64,000 nt of DNA, from positions 1 through 64,000 of the forward strand of contig NZ_BCSM01000005.1 of NCBI RefSeq assembly GCF_001570865.1, given 5' to 3'. This stretch comes from Rothia kristinae NBRC 15354 (GTDB lineage: Bacteria > Actinomycetota > Actinomycetes > Actinomycetales > Micrococcaceae). Below are positions 45,510-56,139 of this stretch, piece after piece. The position numbers and the translations under genes were made by a program. The notes under the pieces are model-generated. The model was not told the DNA's origin, did no database searches, and saw only the letters and a program-made list of their open reading frames with translations. Position 1 is the first letter of the stretch; every line of letters begins with the position of its first letter.

Positions 45510-46055
45510 ATGCGTCCTCTGCGTCCCCGATGGCTGGCCCTGATCTGGACCGCGGGCCTGGTCGGCGCCCTCCTGCTGTCCCTGCTCGTGCCCGGCGGCC
45601 TGCTGGTGCTGCCCTGGATCACCCTGGCCGCGCTGATCGTCCTGGCGATCGCGGTGCTGGTGCTGGCCCGCCGGGTGCGCGCCCACGTGCGGGATCCGCG
45701 CGGGCGTCCGGTGGAGCCGCTGCTCGCGGCCCGCACCGCGGTGCTCGCGCAGACCTGCGCGGTGTTCGGCGCCCTGGCCGCGGGATGGGCCGCGGGGCTG
45801 CTGATCCGGGAGCTGAGCCTGCTGCGCTGGCGCAGCGCCACCGAGGATCTGCCCCTGATCATCGCGGACCTGGTGGTCGGGGCTCTGGTGTGCGCGGCCG
45901 GGTGCGTGGCCGAAGCCTGGTGCAAGCGCCCACCGGATGATACGGATGAGGGGCCCCAGCACGCCGATCCCCGCCGCGCCCAGCGCCGGGACATCCCCGA
46001 AGGAGAGGGTGGCTATGCCCGAGACCGCCAGAGCCCGGGTCCGACCCGGCAGTGA
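45510..46055 (+). CDS. DUF3180 family membrane protein
   Basis: A 181-residue membrane protein with four predicted helices (about residues 10-28, 32-50, 75-95 and 112-132) and a charged cytoplasmic tail of 45 residues. The DUF3180 family is found in actinobacteria next to folK, which supports the assignment; its function is unknown. It starts six bases after folK, and its last 41 bases overlap the next gene in another frame, so it belongs to the same transcript. Confidence 0.85.
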   Translation: MRPLRPRWLALIWTAGLVGALLLSLLVPGGLLVLPWITLAALIVLAIAVLVLARRVRAHVRDPRGRPVEPLLAARTAVLAQTCAVFGALAAGWAAGLLIRELSLLRWRSATEDLPLIIADLVVGALVCAAGCVAEAWCKRPPDDTDEGPQHADPRRAQRRDIPEGEGGYARDRQSPGPTRQ

Positions 46056-46578
46056 CCGCTTCGAGGCCCGCCTGGCCGCCCTGGACGCCTGGGATGCCCC
46101 CTGGCAGCGGATGGACGCGCGGTATCCGGCGAGCATGCTGCTGGCCCGCGGCCTCGGCTGGCTCATCGTCCTGCTGCTGGCCGCCGCACCGTCGGTCCTG
46201 GGACTGCTCGGACTGCTGCCCGGCGCCTGGACGGCGGTCGGCCTCGTCGTGCTGGGCCTGCTGCTGATCTGGGCCGCGGCGGACCTGCTGCTGATCCCCC
46301 GGCAGGCCCGCGCCATGGGGTACGCCGAGCGGGAGGAGGACGTGCTGGTGCGCCGCGGGGTGCTCAGCCACCGGGTCACCGCCGTGCCCTACGGCAGGAT
46401 GCAGTACGTGGAGGTCTCCCAGGGGCCCTGGCAGCGGCTGTTCGGCCTGTCCTCGGTGACCTTCCGCACCGCCTCGGCCGCCGCGGACGTCTCGGTGCCC
46501 GGGGTCTCCCGGCAGGAGGCGCGCCGGCTGCGCGAGGAGCTGAGCCGGCGCGGCCGCGAGCGGATGGAGGCCCTGTGA
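46015..46578 (+). CDS. PH-domain membrane protein (YdbS-like)
   Basis: A 187-residue protein with two adjacent transmembrane helices (about residues 43-62 and 66-86) followed by a bacterial PH domain (bPH_2): 'EREEDVLVRRGVLSHRVTAVP' and 'RMQYVEVSQGPWQRLFGLSS' (about 105-150). It matches the YdbS type, encoded beside a larger YdbT-type partner as here. In Bacillus the YdbST pair counters amphiphilic antimicrobials, but the role in actinobacteria is unknown. ATG 46015 has GAAGGAGAGG upstream. It overlaps the preceding and following genes. Confidence 0.85.
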   Translation: MPETARARVRPGSDRFEARLAALDAWDAPWQRMDARYPASMLLARGLGWLIVLLLAAAPSVLGLLGLLPGAWTAVGLVVLGLLLIWAAADLLLIPRQARAMGYAEREEDVLVRRGVLSHRVTAVPYGRMQYVEVSQGPWQRLFGLSSVTFRTASAAADVSVPGVSRQEARRLREELSRRGRERMEAL

Positions 46579-48323
46579 GCCGCGCGCCCCACCCGTCCTC
46601 CCCGGACGCCGCGCCCGCGCCGCAGCCGTCGGAGGACCCGATGAACCGGGAGGCGCCGGGGCAGCCCGAGGCGGGGCCGCAGTGGCGCCGGGTGCATCCG
46701 CTGACCCCGCTGGCCCGCTTCTGGATCACCGCGGTGCTGATCCTGGTGCTCTTCCTCCGGCCCCTGATCGAAGACGTCATCACCGGGGAGACCGACGCCG
46801 GGGACCTGGTGCGCGGCGCCGAGGAGATGGCAGGCGGGGTGAGCCTGCTCGCCGTCCTGACGGTGCTGGCGGCGGTGGCCGTGGTGATCGGGGCGATGGC
46901 CCTGACCTGGTGGTTCACCCGCTGGGCCGTCACCGAGGATTCCGTGCACGTGCGCGAGGGCATCCTGCTGCGCAAGGAGCGCCAGGCGCGGCTGGAGCGG
47001 GTCCAGGCCATCGAGATCACCCAGCCGCTGCTGGCCCGGCTGCTGCGGCTGGCGGAGCTGCGCTTCGACGTCGCCGACGCCGAGGACGCCGCCCTGCACC
47101 TGCGCTTCCTGAGCCTGCGCCAGGCCGAGGACCTGCGCGGGCGCCTGCTCTCCCGGGCCCGCCAGCTGCGCGCCCCCGCGACGCCGGGTTCAGGTGCCGC
47201 CGCCTCGGGAAACGCCGCCCCGGAGAACTCCGCCGCGCAGGACTCCGACTCGCGGGACCCGCGGGTGGTGCAGGCCAGGGGCGGCTCGATCGGTCCTGCC
47301 TCCGGGACGGTCGCCGCCGGGGGTCCCGACACCGGGATCTCCGAGGGCGGGGTTCCGCAGAGCGAGGCGCCCGAGGGCCTCGCGGAGCGGGAAGTGCTGC
47401 GCGTTCCCCTCGCCCGCGCGGCCGCGGCCCCGCTGCTGTCCGCGGGGCTGCTGAGCTCCCTGCTGGCCATCCTGCTGATCGCCGTCGCGCTGGGCTGGGC
47501 CGCGGACAGCGCCGGAACGGCCGTGGCCGGGGTGCTGCCGATGCTGCTGGTGGCCGGCAGCACGGTGTGGTCGGCCGTGAACGCCGGCGCCGGATTCCGG
47601 GTGCTGGAGGCCGACGGCGGCCTGCGCACCCGCGCGGGCCTGACCGACACCCGCGCCCAGTCCATCCCCCTGGGCCGCATCCACACCGTCGGGATCGAGC
47701 AGCCGCTGCTGTGGCGCCTGCCCGGGTGGTATCGGGTCCGGCTGACCAGCGCCGGGATCGGCGCGGGGGAGGGCTCCGAGACCCGCTCCGTGCTGCTGCC
47801 GGTCGGCACCCAAGCGCAGCTGCGTCGGCTCCTGCCGTACGTGCTGGGACCCGTGGTCCAGGATGAGGCCCCCGGGGCGGAGGATCTCGCGGCGGCGCTG
47901 CGCGGCAGCGGCACCGGCCACGGGTTCACCGTCTCCCCGCCGGCGGCGCGCTGGCTGGCCCCGCTGACCTATCGCCGCAGCGGATTCCTGCGCGGCTCCG
48001 GGGCGCTGCTGCTGCGCGGCGGGCGGCTGACCCGGCAGCTGAGCGTGGTCCCGCAGCGGCGGGTGCAGGGGGTGGTCCTGGAGGACGGACCGCTGCTGCG
48101 CCGGCTGGGGCTGGCCGATCTCCAGCTGTGCACCGTGGCCGGGCCCGTGGACACCCGGGTGCGCCGACTGACCCGGGTCGATGCCCTGGCCCTGGCCCGT
48201 GTCCTCGCCGTCCCGGCGTCGGAGGATCCCTCGGCGCGGGGGCCGGTCCGCGCGTCCGTGGGGCAGCAGCCCTCCCCGACCTCCGCAGCAGCAGAACCCG
48301 AGAACGAGGAGCCCACCGCATGA
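46575..48323 (+). CDS. Multi-PH-domain membrane protein (YdbT-like)
   Basis: A 582-residue membrane protein with two helix pairs (about residues 48-65 and 95-112, then about 285-325) and three bPH_2 domains: about 113-195 ('VHVREGILLRKERQARLERV'), 340-420 ('LRTRAGLTDTRAQSIPLGRI') and 465-540 ('GRLTRQLSVVPQRRVQGVV'). A Ser/Ala/Gly-rich linker of about 80 residues sits between the first PH domain and the second helix pair. It starts at GTG 46575, overlapping the smaller PH protein (GTGA), so the two are probably made together as one complex. The function is unknown. Confidence 0.85.
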   Translation: MSRAPHPSSPDAAPAPQPSEDPMNREAPGQPEAGPQWRRVHPLTPLARFWITAVLILVLFLRPLIEDVITGETDAGDLVRGAEEMAGGVSLLAVLTVLAAVAVVIGAMALTWWFTRWAVTEDSVHVREGILLRKERQARLERVQAIEITQPLLARLLRLAELRFDVADAEDAALHLRFLSLRQAEDLRGRLLSRARQLRAPATPGSGAAASGNAAPENSAAQDSDSRDPRVVQARGGSIGPASGTVAAGGPDTGISEGGVPQSEAPEGLAEREVLRVPLARAAAAPLLSAGLLSSLLAILLIAVALGWAADSAGTAVAGVLPMLLVAGSTVWSAVNAGAGFRVLEADGGLRTRAGLTDTRAQSIPLGRIHTVGIEQPLLWRLPGWYRVRLTSAGIGAGEGSETRSVLLPVGTQAQLRRLLPYVLGPVVQDEAPGAEDLAAALRGSGTGHGFTVSPPAARWLAPLTYRRSGFLRGSGALLLRGGRLTRQLSVVPQRRVQGVVLEDGPLLRRLGLADLQLCTVAGPVDTRVRRLTRVDALALARVLAVPASEDPSARGPVRASVGQQPSPTSAAAEPENEEPTA

Positions 48324-49261
48324 GCCCGCAGCAATCGCCCGCCGCCCGTCCCGGACGCCTCGGCATCGGGGTGATCGGGACCGGGCGGGTCGGGGCCGTG
48401 CTGGGTGCGGCCCTGCGCGCCGCCGGGCACGCGATCACCGGGGTGCACGCCGTGTCCGAGGCATCGCGCACCCGAGCGGAATCCCTCCTGCCCGGGGCGC
48501 CGCGCTGGGAGATCCCCGAGATCATGGAGCGCAGCGAGCTCGTGCTGTTCGCCGTGCCCGACGACGCCCTGGCCCCGCTCGTGCGCGGGCTGGTGGAGGG
48601 CGGGCACGTCAGCAGCGGGCAGCTGCTCGTGCACACCTCCGGACGCAGCGGCACCGAGGTCTTCGACACGGCCCGGGCCCGCGGGGCCGTGGGGCTGGCC
48701 ATCCACCCGGCGATGACCTTCACCGGCCTGTCCCTGGACCTGGACCGGCTGCGCTCCTGCCCCTTCGGGGTCACCGCCCCCGCCGCGTTCCTGCCGGTGG
48801 CTCAGGCCCTGGTGGTGGAGATGGGCGGGGAGCCCGTGGTGGTGCAGGAGGGGGACCGGCCGCTGTACCACGCGGCCCTGTCCCACGGGTCCAACCACCT
48901 GGTGACCCTGGTCGGGCAGGCCCGCCAGATCCTGGAGAGCATCGGGGTGCCCGAGCCGGGGAGGATGCTCACCCCGCTGCTGCGCGCGAGCCTGGACAAC
49001 GCCCTGGCCAGCGGGGACGCCGCGCTGACCGGGCCGGTGGCCCGCGGGGATGTGGGCACCCTGGCCGCGCACCGGGAGATCCTGGAGGGCTTCGCGCGGG
49101 AGGAGGACGCCGCGGACATCGGCCGGGCCTATCTGGCGATGGCGCGGGCTAGCGCCGAGCGGGCGCACCGGCGCGGGGCGCTGTCCGCGGCGGCCCTGGA
49201 GCAGGTGCTGGGGGCGCTGGCCGAGGATCGGCAGCCCCCGCACGGCGCCGAGTACCGGTAG
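48320..49261 (+). CDS. Rossmann-fold and DUF2520 domain protein
   Basis: A 313-residue cytoplasmic protein. The N-terminal Rossmann domain has '[22 protein letters not shown]' (about residues 15-36) as its dinucleotide loop and '[14 protein letters not shown]' near 75. The C-terminal DUF2520 domain shows 'HPAMTFTG' near 130 and a helical part with '[19 protein letters not shown]' near 183. The architecture recalls ketopantoate reductase and prephenate dehydrogenase. Its place directly before panC fits a pantothenate-linked role, but that is unproved. The ATG overlaps the preceding stop (ATGA); its TAG stop starts the -10 box of panC. Confidence 0.85.
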   Translation: MSPQQSPAARPGRLGIGVIGTGRVGAVLGAALRAAGHAITGVHAVSEASRTRAESLLPGAPRWEIPEIMERSELVLFAVPDDALAPLVRGLVEGGHVSSGQLLVHTSGRSGTEVFDTARARGAVGLAIHPAMTFTGLSLDLDRLRSCPFGVTAPAAFLPVAQALVVEMGGEPVVVQEGDRPLYHAALSHGSNHLVTLVGQARQILESIGVPEPGRMLTPLLRASLDNALASGDAALTGPVARGDVGTLAAHREILEGFAREEDAADIGRAYLAMARASAERAHRRGALSAAALEQVLGALAEDRQPPHGAEYR

Positions 49262-49264
49262 ACT
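49259..49264 (+). promoter_or_regulatory. -10 element upstream of panC
   Basis: TAGACT begins with the stop codon of the DUF2520 gene and gives a panC leader of about 98 nt with a GAGAAGGA ribosome site. Confidence 0.5.
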
Positions 49265-49368
49265 CTCCTGCCGAAACCCCGAACCACGGTCCCGCCCCCG
49301 CCTCCGCGCCCCGTCGAAGAAGGAGCGCCCCGACGGCGGGTCGGACCCCGCGAGAAGGACTGTCGAGC

Positions 49369-50322
49369 ATGACCGAGCTCATCGTGGCCCGCACCCCGGA
49401 GGAGCTCTGCGCGCACCTGGCCCAGCGCGTGGGCCAGGCCGAGGCCCGCAACCTCGCCGTCGTCGAGCAGCGGCGCGCCGCCGGGCAGACCGAGGAGGAC
49501 GTCGCCCCCGAGGCCCCGCGGGTGGCCACCGTGGGCCTGGTGCCCACGATGGGCGCCCTGCACGAGGGCCACGCGACCCTGATCCGCCGGGCTCGGGAGC
49601 AGAACGACGTCGTCGTCGTGTCGATCTTCGTCAACCCGCTGCAGTTCGGTCCCGGCGAGGATTACGACCGCTACCCCCGCACCCCCGAGGCGGACCTTGA
49701 GCTGCTGCGCGGGATCGGAGTGGACCTGGCCTTCGTGCCCGAGGTGCAGACCCTCTACCCGGGCAGCGAGCCGCTGGTGCGGGTCACCTCCGGGCGGCTG
49801 GGCGAGCTGTTCGAGGGGGCCCGGCGTCCCGGGCACTTCGACGGGGTGCTCACGGTCGTGAACAAACTGCTGAATATCACGGCGTCCGGGGCCTCCGGGC
49901 ACCCGGTGCGCGCCTACTTCGGGCAGAAGGACGCCCAGCAGGTGGCGCTCGTCCAGCGGATGGTCGCGGATTTCGCGCTGCCGGTCACCGTCGTCCCGGT
50001 GGCGATCGTGCGCGACGACGACGGCCTGGCCCTGTCCTCGCGCAACGCGTACCTGTCCGCCGAGGAGCGCACCGCCGCCCTCGTGCTCTCCCGGACCCTC
50101 GCGCTGCTGCGGGAGGAGGGCCTGTCCCGCGGGTACGCCGGCATCGACCTGGAGGCCGCCCGGCAGCGGATCGAGCAGTCCGACGGCGTGGAGCTGGACT
50201 ACCTGGAGATCGTGGACCCGGAGACCTTCGAGCCCCCGACAGAGGACTCCCGGCGCGCCCTGGCTCTGGCGGCGATCCGGGTGGGGTCGACCCGTCTGCT
50301 GGACAACATGGACGTGGTCTGA
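49369..50322 (+). CDS. panC: Pantothenate synthetase
   Basis: This enzyme joins pantoate and beta-alanine with ATP in coenzyme A synthesis; 317 residues. Canonical blocks are '[18 protein letters not shown]' (about residues 49-66; HIGH-like), '[20 protein letters not shown]', '[14 protein letters not shown]' near 160, 'YFGQKDAQQ' near 183 and '[11 protein letters not shown]' near 222 (KMSKS equivalent). A 25-residue Ala/Glu-rich insert lies before the first block. panB and panD are not in the window. It has its own promoter. Confidence 0.95.
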   Translation: MTELIVARTPEELCAHLAQRVGQAEARNLAVVEQRRAAGQTEEDVAPEAPRVATVGLVPTMGALHEGHATLIRRAREQNDVVVVSIFVNPLQFGPGEDYDRYPRTPEADLELLRGIGVDLAFVPEVQTLYPGSEPLVRVTSGRLGELFEGARRPGHFDGVLTVVNKLLNITASGASGHPVRAYFGQKDAQQVALVQRMVADFALPVTVVPVAIVRDDDGLALSSRNAYLSAEERTAALVLSRTLALLREEGLSRGYAGIDLEAARQRIEQSDGVELDYLEIVDPETFEPPTEDSRRALALAAIRVGSTRLLDNMDVV

Positions 50323-50362
50323 CCGGGCCCCTCCCGGCGCCCGGGATCCGACGGCCACGCGC

Positions 50363-50368
50363 TAGGCT
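50363..50368 (+). promoter_or_regulatory. -10 element of leaderless promoter (lysS)
   Basis: TAGGCT lies seven bases before GTG 50376. The intervening bases GGAGGGC would form a ribosome site only if transcription began earlier, so leaderless translation is favoured. Confidence 0.55.
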
Positions 50369-50375
50369 GGAGGGC

Positions 50376-51920
50376 GTGACTTCCGCAGAATCCCCCCAGG
50401 CCCCCGAGACCACCCCGGCCGCCGAGGCCGAGCGCGCCCAGGCCGCCGCCGAGGCGAACGAGCAGATGCGGGTGCGCGCGGACAAGCGCGCCGCGCTGCT
50501 GGCCGCCGGACGCGAGCCCTACCCGGTGGGAGTCCCCGTGACCCGCACGATCCCGAGCGTGCGCGCCCAGTACGAGGGGCTTGCCGCGGGGGAGGAGACC
50601 GGCGACGTCGTCGGCGTGGCCGGGCGCGTGGTCTTCCAGCGCAACACCGGCAAGCTGTGCTTCGCGACGCTGCAGTCCGGGGACGGCACCCGCCTGCAGG
50701 CCATGCTCTCCCTGGCCAGGGTGGGCCAGGAGGCGCTGGACGAGTGGAAGGCCCTGGTGGACCTGGGCGATCACGTGTTCGTGCGCGGGGAGGTCATCAG
50801 CTCCCGCCGCGGCGAGCTGTCCGTGATGGCCGATGAGTGGGCCATGGCCTCCAAGTCCCTGCGGCCCCTGCCGACCCTGCACAAGGATCTCAACGAGGAG
50901 ACCCGCGTGCGCCAGCGCCACCTGGATCTCATGGTGCGCCCGGAGGCGCAGCAGGTGGTGCGCACCCGAGCGAAGATCATCTCCACGGTGCGCCGGGTGC
51001 TGGAGGAGCAGGATTACACCGAGATCGAGACCCCGATCCTGCAGCTGGTGCACGGCGGGGCCACCGCGCGGCCCTTCGCCACGCACCTGAACGCCTTCGA
51101 CCAGGACATGACCCTGCGCATCGCCACGGAGCTGTACCTCAAGCGCGCCGTGGTCGGCGGGATCGAGCGGGTCTACGAGATCGGGCGGGTCTTCCGCAAC
51201 GAGGGCGTGGACTCCACGCACAGCCCGGAGTTCACCACCCTGGAGGCTTACCAGGCCTACGGGGACCAGTACACGATGGCGGAGCTGATCCGCTCGATCA
51301 TCCTGGCCTGCGCCGATGCCCTGGGTGTGCGCGAGATCCCCTCCGATCACGGCACGATCCACCTGGACGGCGAATGGCGGTGGCTCGGGGTCTACCCGGG
51401 GCTGTCCGAGGCCGTGGGCGAGCAGATCACCCCGGACACCTCGGCCGAGCGGCTGCGGCAGATCGCCGCCGAGCGCGACGTCGCGGTGGATCCGGCGTGG
51501 GATGCCGAGAAGCTGGTGATCGAGCTGTTCGGGGAGATCGTGGAGCCGACCCTGATCGATCCGACCTTCGTGTGCGACTACCCGCCGTCGGCTCAGCCGC
51601 TGGCCCGCCCGCACCGGGAGAAGGAGGGGGTCATCGAGGCGTGGGACCTGATCATCGGCGGGATGGAGCGCGGCACCGCGTTCTCCGAGCTGATCGATCC
51701 CGTGATCCAGCGCGAACGGCTCACCGAGCAGTCCCGGAAGGCCGCCCGCGGGGACGACGAGGCCATGCAGCTGGATGAGGATTTCCTGCGCGCCCTGGAG
51801 TCGGCCGCACCGCCGATGGGCGGGCTGGGTCTGGGCCTGGATCGGCTGGTCATGCTGTTCACCGGGCTGGGGATCCGCGAGACCATCCTGTTCCCCCTGA
51901 TGAAGCCCGAGCAGGAGTAG
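50376..51920 (+). CDS. lysS: Lysine--tRNA ligase, class II
   Basis: Class II lysyl-tRNA synthetase, 514 residues. The OB-fold anticodon domain is at about 75-170 ('VVGVAGRVVFQRNTGKLCFA'). The catalytic core shows motif 2 'VYEIGRVFRNEGVDSTHSPE' (about 267-286) and motif 3 'GLGLGLDRLVMLFTG' (about 486-500). The first 25 residues are an Ala/Glu-rich tail. The GTG start is set by the -10 box seven bases upstream. A small membrane protein gene follows after three bases. Confidence 0.96.
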   Translation: MTSAESPQAPETTPAAEAERAQAAAEANEQMRVRADKRAALLAAGREPYPVGVPVTRTIPSVRAQYEGLAAGEETGDVVGVAGRVVFQRNTGKLCFATLQSGDGTRLQAMLSLARVGQEALDEWKALVDLGDHVFVRGEVISSRRGELSVMADEWAMASKSLRPLPTLHKDLNEETRVRQRHLDLMVRPEAQQVVRTRAKIISTVRRVLEEQDYTEIETPILQLVHGGATARPFATHLNAFDQDMTLRIATELYLKRAVVGGIERVYEIGRVFRNEGVDSTHSPEFTTLEAYQAYGDQYTMAELIRSIILACADALGVREIPSDHGTIHLDGEWRWLGVYPGLSEAVGEQITPDTSAERLRQIAAERDVAVDPAWDAEKLVIELFGEIVEPTLIDPTFVCDYPPSAQPLARPHREKEGVIEAWDLIIGGMERGTAFSELIDPVIQRERLTEQSRKAARGDDEAMQLDEDFLRALESAAPPMGGLGLGLDRLVMLFTGLGIRETILFPLMKPEQE

Positions 51921-51923
51921 GCC

Positions 51924-52145
51924 GTGGAATATCTGGCGGTGCTGCTGCCCTCGATCGGCCTGGGCGTGCTCTTCTGGCTCATCATGCGCTGGATCCTGCG
52001 CGCGGACAGCCGGGAGCGGCGCGCCCACGCGGCCGCGGAGGAGGATGCGCGCACCTGGTATGAAGGGGTGCGCCGACGCGAGGGTGGGGATGCGATCTTC
52101 TCCTCTCCGAGAGAGCCAGACGCAGAGAAACCTGGGAATTCGTGA
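51924..52145 (+). CDS. Small single-pass membrane protein
   Basis: A 73-residue protein with one hydrophobic segment (about residues 4-22, 'LAVLLPSIGLGVLFWLIM') followed by a basic and acidic cytoplasmic region ending in a Pro/Glu-rich tail. The GTG at 51924 is three bases after the lysS stop and is served by AGGAG inside the lysS end, so it is translated from the lysS transcript. Small membrane proteins of this layout sit between lysS and lsr2 in related genera. No function is known. Confidence 0.7.
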   Translation: MEYLAVLLPSIGLGVLFWLIMRWILRADSRERRAHAAAEEDARTWYEGVRRREGGDAIFSSPREPDAEKPGNS

Positions 52146-52148
52146 ATT

Positions 52149-52182
52149 CATCGCCGCGGAGATTGTATTCTCCGCGGCGATG
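52149..52182 (+). terminator. Intrinsic-type terminator of lysS unit
   Basis: A perfect 14-bp stem (52149-52162 with 52169-52182) surrounds the loop TTGTAT and is followed by TTGTTATCC, the nearest thing to a T-run among the hairpins of this window. Confidence 0.75.
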
Positions 52183-52315
52183 TTGTTATCCTCGGAATCG
52201 AACGAGCCGCAGCGCGCGATGTGAGATGCGAAGGACGATCCGCTGGATCGGATAATCCGGATCCTCACCGTTCAGGCGCGTGGCAATGACGTGAGCGAAT
52301 CGGCAGGAGAACACC

Positions 52316-52666
52316 ATGGCTCAGAAAGTGAAGATCATTCTCGAGGACGATCTGCAGGGCGGACCGGCCGATGAGACCGTCCGCTTCGGGCTGGACGGCG
52401 GACAGTTCGAGATCGACCTGACCACCGAGAACGCCTCCAAGCTGCGGGATGCGCTGCGTCCCTACGTGGCCAAGGCCCGCCGGGTGCAGGCCCGCACCGG
52501 CCGCGGCGGCGGAAAGCAGTCCTCCTCCTCCGGTCAGGCCCGCAACCCCGAGACCGCGAAGATCCGCAAGTGGGCCAAGGAGAACAACTACGACGTCTCC
52601 GATCGCGGCCGCATCCACCAGGAGATCCAGGACGCCTACTACGCCGCGATGAAGAGCGGGAAGTAG
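52316..52666 (+). CDS. lsr2: Nucleoid-associated protein Lsr2
   Basis: An actinobacterial H-NS-like xenogeneic silencer, 116 residues. The N-terminal dimerisation domain ('KVKIILEDDLQGGPADETV', residues about 4-22) and the strand region to residue 60 are typical. A basic Ser/Gly linker (about 62-80) leads to the C-terminal DNA-binding domain 'IRKWAKENNYDVSDRGRIHQ', in which the R-G-R segment enters the minor groove of AT-rich DNA. The start ATG follows CAGGAGA. Its leader (52140-52260) is markedly richer in A and T than the rest of the window, so self-regulation is plausible. Confidence 0.96.
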   Translation: MAQKVKIILEDDLQGGPADETVRFGLDGGQFEIDLTTENASKLRDALRPYVAKARRVQARTGRGGGKQSSSSGQARNPETAKIRKWAKENNYDVSDRGRIHQEIQDAYYAAMKSGK

Positions 52667-52720
52667 ACCCCTCCCGGAGCAGTCGTCCGGCCCCGGGTGA
52701 CCTCGCGGGCGGGACCGACT

Positions 52721-52767
52721 TCAAGCCCAGGGCGGAAAGGCTCACGCGCTTTCCGCCCTGGGCTTGA
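52721..52767. terminator. Perfect 19-bp hairpin after lsr2
   Basis: 52721-52739 and 52749-52767 are exactly complementary around a nine-base loop, 54 bases after the lsr2 stop. There is no T-run. It separates lsr2 from the clpC control region. Confidence 0.78.
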
Positions 52768-52776
52768 TGCGTCTCT

Positions 52777-52790
52777 CGCCGGTGGCGAAC
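52777..52790. promoter_or_regulatory. ClgR-like operator upstream of clpC
   Basis: CGCCGGTGGCGAAC on the plus strand (GTTCGCCACCGGCG on the minus strand) matches the ClgR box GTTCGCY-N4-GCG of Streptomyces and Corynebacterium. Centred about 46 bases before the predicted clpC start, it sits where ClgR activates clp genes. Confidence 0.6.
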
Positions 52791-52817
52791 AGTCCGCATG
52801 CGGGCTTTGGGCGTGCG

Positions 52818-52823
52818 TAGCAT
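52818..52823 (+). promoter_or_regulatory. -10 element of clpC
   Basis: TAGCAT lies 39 bases before the clpC ATG, with AAGGAGA as ribosome site. The lack of a good -35 fits activator dependence. Confidence 0.5.
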
Positions 52824-52856
52824 CGAGGGCAAAGCCGCGTACAAGGAGACACCCAT

Positions 52857-55487
<2,631 letters not shown>

Positions 55488-55515
55488 TCCGGAAGAGGCC
55501 CGCATCCGGGATGCC

Positions 55516-55562
55516 GCGAACGCCCCGGACCCGCGCACGGCGCGCGGGTCCGGGGCGTTCGC
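55516..55562. terminator. Perfect 21-bp hairpin after clpC
   Basis: 55516-55536 pairs exactly with 55542-55562 around the loop ACGGC, 29 bases after the clpC stop and 17 bases before the next -10 box. It lacks a T-run. Confidence 0.8.
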
Positions 55563-55578
55563 CATGTTCGGGGACGCG

Positions 55579-55584
55579 TAGACT
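55579..55584 (+). promoter_or_regulatory. -10 element of leaderless promoter (GNAT gene)
   Basis: TAGACT lies eight bases before ATG 55593, with no ribosome site. Confidence 0.55.
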
Positions 55585-55592
55585 CGACACCC

Positions 55593-56099
55593 ATGACCGA
55601 CCTCCACCTGCGCCCGGCCCGCACCGCGGACGCCCGGGCGATCGGGCGCCTCGTCGCGCCCTACGCCGAACAGGGCGTGCTGATCACCAAGGAGACGGTG
55701 GACTACTACGAGGCGATCCAGGAGTTCCTGGTCATCGAGGCCCCCGGCGTCGGGGTGGCCGGCTGCGCGGCGCTGCACGTGATCTGGGAGGACCTCGCCG
55801 AGATCCGCACCGTCGCGGTGGACCCGGTGCTCACCGGCCACGGCATCGGGCGGCGGCTGGTGCAGGCGCAGCTGGAGCGGGCCCGCGACCTCGGGGTGAG
55901 CCGGGTGTTCTGCCTGACCTTCGAGGTCGAGTTCTTCCGGCGGATGGGCTTCGAGGTCATGGACGAGCAGGAGGGCATCGACCCGCAGGTCTTCGCCGAG
56001 CTGCTGCGCTCCAAGGACGAGGGCATCGCCGAGTACCTGGACCTCGCCCGGGTCAAACCCAACACCCTGGGCAACACCCGCATGATCCGCGCCCTCTGA
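55593..56099 (+). CDS. Amino-acid N-acetyltransferase (GNAT family, short ArgA type)
   Basis: A 168-residue GNAT acetyltransferase. The acetyl-CoA loop is 'VLTGHGIGRRLVQAQLERAR' (about residues 76-95, Q/RxxGxG type), and the 'CLTFEVEFFRRMGFEVMDE' segment (about 108-126) matches the short ArgA-type N-acetylglutamate synthases of actinobacteria and the N-acetyltransferase part of ArgA. The first helix 'ARTADARAIGRLVAPYAEQG' is also typical. This suggests the first step of arginine synthesis, though no arg genes are near. It is transcribed alone and is leaderless. Confidence 0.82.
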   Translation: MTDLHLRPARTADARAIGRLVAPYAEQGVLITKETVDYYEAIQEFLVIEAPGVGVAGCAALHVIWEDLAEIRTVAVDPVLTGHGIGRRLVQAQLERARDLGVSRVFCLTFEVEFFRRMGFEVMDEQEGIDPQVFAELLRSKDEGIAEYLDLARVKPNTLGNTRMIRAL

Positions 56100-56139
56100 G
56101 CCCCGCCCATCTGCTGAGCCCCGCTCGCGGGCGGCCGGG

